NCBI RefSeq assembly: GCF_016863635.1
Contig: NZ_BOPG01000012.1
Location: 434,001 to 498,000, forward strand
Direction: 5' to 3'
DNA length: 64,000 nt
Source of the DNA: Virgisporangium aurantiacum
GTDB taxonomy: Bacteria; Actinomycetota; Actinomycetes; Mycobacteriales; Micromonosporaceae
The notes under the pieces are model-generated. The model had not been told where the DNA came from and searched no databases. It was given only the letters and a program-made list of their open reading frames with translations. Made by a program: the position numbers and the translations under genes. The first letter of the stretch is position 1. The number at the start of each line of letters is the position of its first letter. This document shows, piece by piece, positions 61,949-64,000 of this stretch.

Positions 61949-62608
61949 ATGGCGACAGTTGATGCCATGGCCGCCATCCAGTTCACCGACCGCCGGAGCG
62001 TCGAGAGTCTCGCTCTCGCGCGGGCGGCGTCCGCCGCGATGTCGGCGCCGGCCACCGTCGACGGACGCCCGTGGCGCTGGCGCATCGACGGTCCCCTGCT
62101 GTCGTTGTTCGCCGAGGACACCCTCGGGGCGGTGACCGTGAGCTGCGGGATCGTGCTGCATCACGCACGCATCGCGCTCGCCGCCGACGGTGTCGCCGCC
62201 GACGTCCGGTACCTGCCCGACCCGGCCCGTTCCGACCTGCTCGCCACGATCGGCCACACCGGTCCGGCCCGCCCCGGTACCGCCGAGGTGCGGCTGTACC
62301 GGGCGATCGCGGCCCGCCACAGCGACACCCGGCCGATCTCCGCCGCTCCGGTTCCCGAGGCGGTACTGGACCGGGTGCTGGCTGCGGCGCGACGGCCCGG
62401 CGTCACCGTGCGGACGCGGGACGCCCGCCTCAGTGTCCACCCCACGGATGACCGCCCGGAGCTCCTGCTGGGGGCCGGCGAGGCGACGTCGGCGATCCTG
62501 CTCGCCGCCAACGTGGAAGGGCTGGCCACCGAGCTGGGCCCCGGCCCGGGCGGAGCGGTTGCCACCGTCCGGATCGGGGTGCCGGCCGCCGGCCCGCGCA
62601 TCCGGTGA
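61949..62608 (+). CDS. Short Acg-like (nitroreductase-fold) protein
   Basis: 219 residues, against about 330 for full Acg proteins. The N-terminal half matches (LARAASAAMSAPATVDGRPWRWRI, VTVSCGIVLHHARIAL, AIAARHSDTRPISAAPVP). The second nitroreductase half is reduced to a short stretch (LGAGEATSAILLAANVEGLATEL). Probably a shortened paralogue or one that dimerises differently; no frameshift was seen. ATG at 61949, with 61967 as an alternative; no clear ribosome binding site. Divergent from devR across a DosR-type box. Confidence 0.8.
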   Translation: MATVDAMAAIQFTDRRSVESLALARAASAAMSAPATVDGRPWRWRIDGPLLSLFAEDTLGAVTVSCGIVLHHARIALAADGVAADVRYLPDPARSDLLATIGHTGPARPGTAEVRLYRAIAARHSDTRPISAAPVPEAVLDRVLAAARRPGVTVRTRDARLSVHPTDDRPELLLGAGEATSAILLAANVEGLATELGPGPGGAVATVRIGVPAAGPRIR

Positions 62609-62693
62609 TCCGCCGCCGGCGGAACACGCCGGCCCGCACGTCGTCGTCGTGGGCCGCGCCGGCACAGGGGTGTCGGCAACGGCGGACACGGCG

Positions 62694-62727
62694 GACCTCG
62701 ATGACCGGGCCGTCGGTCATCGAGGTC
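62694..62727. terminator. Bidirectional hairpin terminator
   Basis: Perfect 14-bp stem (GACCTCGATGACCG / CGGTCATCGAGGTC) with a 6-nt loop between the convergent Acg-like and pflA genes. Confidence 0.8.
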
Positions 62728-63457
62728 AGACCGCGAGCAGGCCCGTCTCGCGGAACTGCCCGAGGGCACGGGCGACCGTCGCGTCGTCGGGTGGTTCGAC
62801 GTCGGCCAGTGGGAACCGCAGGCCGAGGTCGCGGTACTTGTGGGCGCCGAGGCGGTGGAACGGCAGGACGTCGACGCGTTCCACGTTGCCGAGGCCCGCC
62901 GCGAAGCGGGCCACTCCCCCGACGTTGTCGGGGTCGTCGGTCAGGCCGGGTACGAGGACGAACCGCACCCACACCGGCGTGCCGCGGTCGGCCAGCCGTC
63001 GCGCGAACGTGAGCGTCGGGTGCAGGTCGCGGCCGGTCAGCCGGTGGTAGAGCGTGCGGTCCCAGCTCTTGATGTCCAGCAGGACCAGGCCGCACGCGTC
63101 GAGGAGGTCGTCGGTGGCCCTGGCACCCAGGAACCCGGACGTGTCGAGCGCCGTGTGCAGGCCGAGATCGCGCGCGCCGGCCAGCAGCGCGCCGGTGAAC
63201 GCCGGTTGCAGCAACGGTTCGCCGCCGCTGACGGTGAAGCCACCGCCGGCGGCGATGATGAACCGGCGGTGCCGCTCGACGTCGGCCAGCACGCCGTCGG
63301 AGGTCGTCGCGGTGCCCGACCGCATCCGCCAGGTGTCCGGGTTGGCGCAGTACAGGCACCGCAGCGGACACCCGGCGGTGAAGGCGACGAACCGCGTCCC
63401 GGGACCGTCGACGCCCGTCGACAGGTCCCAGGAGTGCAGCCGGCCGGGAACGTTCAT
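62726..63457 (-). CDS. pflA: Pyruvate formate-lyase-activating enzyme (radical SAM)
   Basis: 243 residues; ATG at 63457 overlapping the pflB stop by 4 bp. [4Fe-4S]/SAM motif CPLRCLYC (C30, C34, C37), preceded by FVAFTAGC, and the radical-SAM glycine motif [11 protein letters not shown]. Followed by [16 protein letters not shown] and [11 protein letters not shown], all as in PFL activases. It generates the glycyl radical on PflB under anoxia. Its presence implies true fermentative pyruvate cleavage, notable for a filamentous actinomycete. Confidence 0.95.
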   Translation of the reverse strand: MNVPGRLHSWDLSTGVDGPGTRFVAFTAGCPLRCLYCANPDTWRMRSGTATTSDGVLADVERHRRFIIAAGGGFTVSGGEPLLQPAFTGALLAGARDLGLHTALDTSGFLGARATDDLLDACGLVLLDIKSWDRTLYHRLTGRDLHPTLTFARRLADRGTPVWVRFVLVPGLTDDPDNVGGVARFAAGLGNVERVDVLPFHRLGAHKYRDLGLRFPLADVEPPDDATVARALGQFRETGLLAV

Positions 63458-64000
63458 GCCGATTCGTGGAACGTGCGCGAGAGGACGTCGCGCTGCTGTT
63501 CGGGCGTGAGGCGGACGAAGTTGACGGCGTATCCCGACACCCGGATGGTCAGCTGCGGGTACTTCTCCGGGTGCGCCATCGCGTCCTCCAGCGTCTCGCG
63601 GGTGAGCACGTTGACGTTCATGTGGTAGCCGCCCGCGTCGGTGTAGCCGTCGAGGATCCCGACCAGGTTGGTGACGCGCTCCTCGACCGTGCGGCCGAGA
63701 CCGGCCGGCGTGACGGTCGTGGTCAACGAGATGCCGTCCCGGGCGTGCTCGAACGGCAGCTTCGCCACCGACAGCGCCGAGGCGACGATGCCGTGCCTGT
63801 CCCGTCCGTTCATCGGGTTCGCGCCCGGCGCGAACGGTTCACCGGCCCGCCGGCCGTCGGGCGTGTGGCCGGTGTGCTTGCCGTACACCACGTTCGACGT
63901 GATGGTCAGCACGGACAGGGTCGGTATCGCGTCGCGGTAGGTCGGCTGGCGGCGCACCTTCGCCATGAACGACTCGACCAGTTCGACGGCGATCGCGTCG
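63454..64000 (-). CDS. pflB: Pyruvate formate-lyase (3' part; 5' end beyond the window)
   Basis: At least 182 C-terminal residues; the frame is open to the window edge, so the internal Met at 63966 is not the start. Family motifs: [46 protein letters not shown] and the glycyl-radical loop RVSGYAVNF, whose Gly is 26 residues from the end. Cleaves pyruvate with CoA to acetyl-CoA and formate. Coupled to pflA. Whether a DosR-type box precedes it cannot be seen here. Confidence 0.95.
   Translation of the reverse strand, partial: DAIAVELVESFMAKVRRQPTYRDAIPTLSVLTITSNVVYGKHTGHTPDGRRAGEPFAPGANPMNGRDRHGIVASALSVAKLPFEHARDGISLTTTVTPAGLGRTVEERVTNLVGILDGYTDAGGYHMNVNVLTRETLEDAMAHPEKYPQLTIRVSGYAVNFVRLTPEQQRDVLSRTFHESA

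Overview
The window is about 72% GC with long ORFs, GTG/TTG starts and actinobacterial families throughout (DevR/DevS, Acg-type nitroreductases, universal stress proteins, CBS-BON proteins, EspC/WXG100 proteins, PF04672-type methyltransferases). It fits a mycelial actinomycete, most likely Pseudonocardiales or a relative. This is inferred from gene content; no rRNA, tRNA or CRISPR array was seen.

Layout. (1) 1-13.6 kb holds signalling and metabolism: a MASE1-type sensor kinase with GAF and degenerate GGDEF modules, a convergent pair of type VII-style proteins carrying the two halves of one EEP (DNase I-like) nuclease domain, a glycogen-debranching-type glycosidase, a pseudo-receiver protein divergent from a PAS-PP2C-kinase-STAS regulator, an Lrp regulator divergent from an SMP-30 hydrolase, an aldo/keto reductase and a methyltransferase. 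(2) 13.7-44.3 kb and 51-64 kb form a DosR/DevR-type hypoxia/dormancy island. About nineteen copies of a degenerate box (consensus near GGGACYTTCGGCCCTG) lie in front of an SDR, a cNMP-binding protein, three CBS-BON proteins, a DoxX protein, an alcohol dehydrogenase, small membrane proteins, a DUF1918 protein, five universal stress proteins, an ABC exporter, a flavodoxin, a VKOR/DsbA pair, three Acg-like proteins, a CtpF-like P-type ATPase, phosphoketolase and a GNAT/ADP-forming acyl-CoA synthetase. The regulators devR and devS themselves, with all signature residues, sit at 59.5-61.9 kb, followed by pflA and the 3' end of pflB. (3) 44.3-47.0 kb is a nearly gene-free decayed stretch holding repeats and remnants of an integrative conjugative element (pilin, T4SS ATPase, replication-relaxation protein). 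(4) 46.3-51 kb has a fatty acid hydroxylase with its GntR regulator, a DEDDh exonuclease and a cNMP/CBS/DUF294 protein.

How it works together: DevS (heme GAF) and DevR would sense low oxygen/NO and induce ATP-sparing, redox-balancing and fermentative functions (phosphoketolase, pyruvate formate-lyase, acyl-CoA synthetase/acetyltransferase, alcohol dehydrogenase, Acg proteins, universal stress proteins).

Most unusual: at 3.1-4.9 kb, flipping a 409-bp segment bounded by an inverted 7-mer (CCTCACC at 3390, GGTGAGG at 3806) would restore in frame both a 493-residue WXG-EEP nuclease toxin and a normal 113-residue EspC-like partner. The locus is therefore either a DNA-inversion switch in the OFF state or a toxin broken by a single small inversion.
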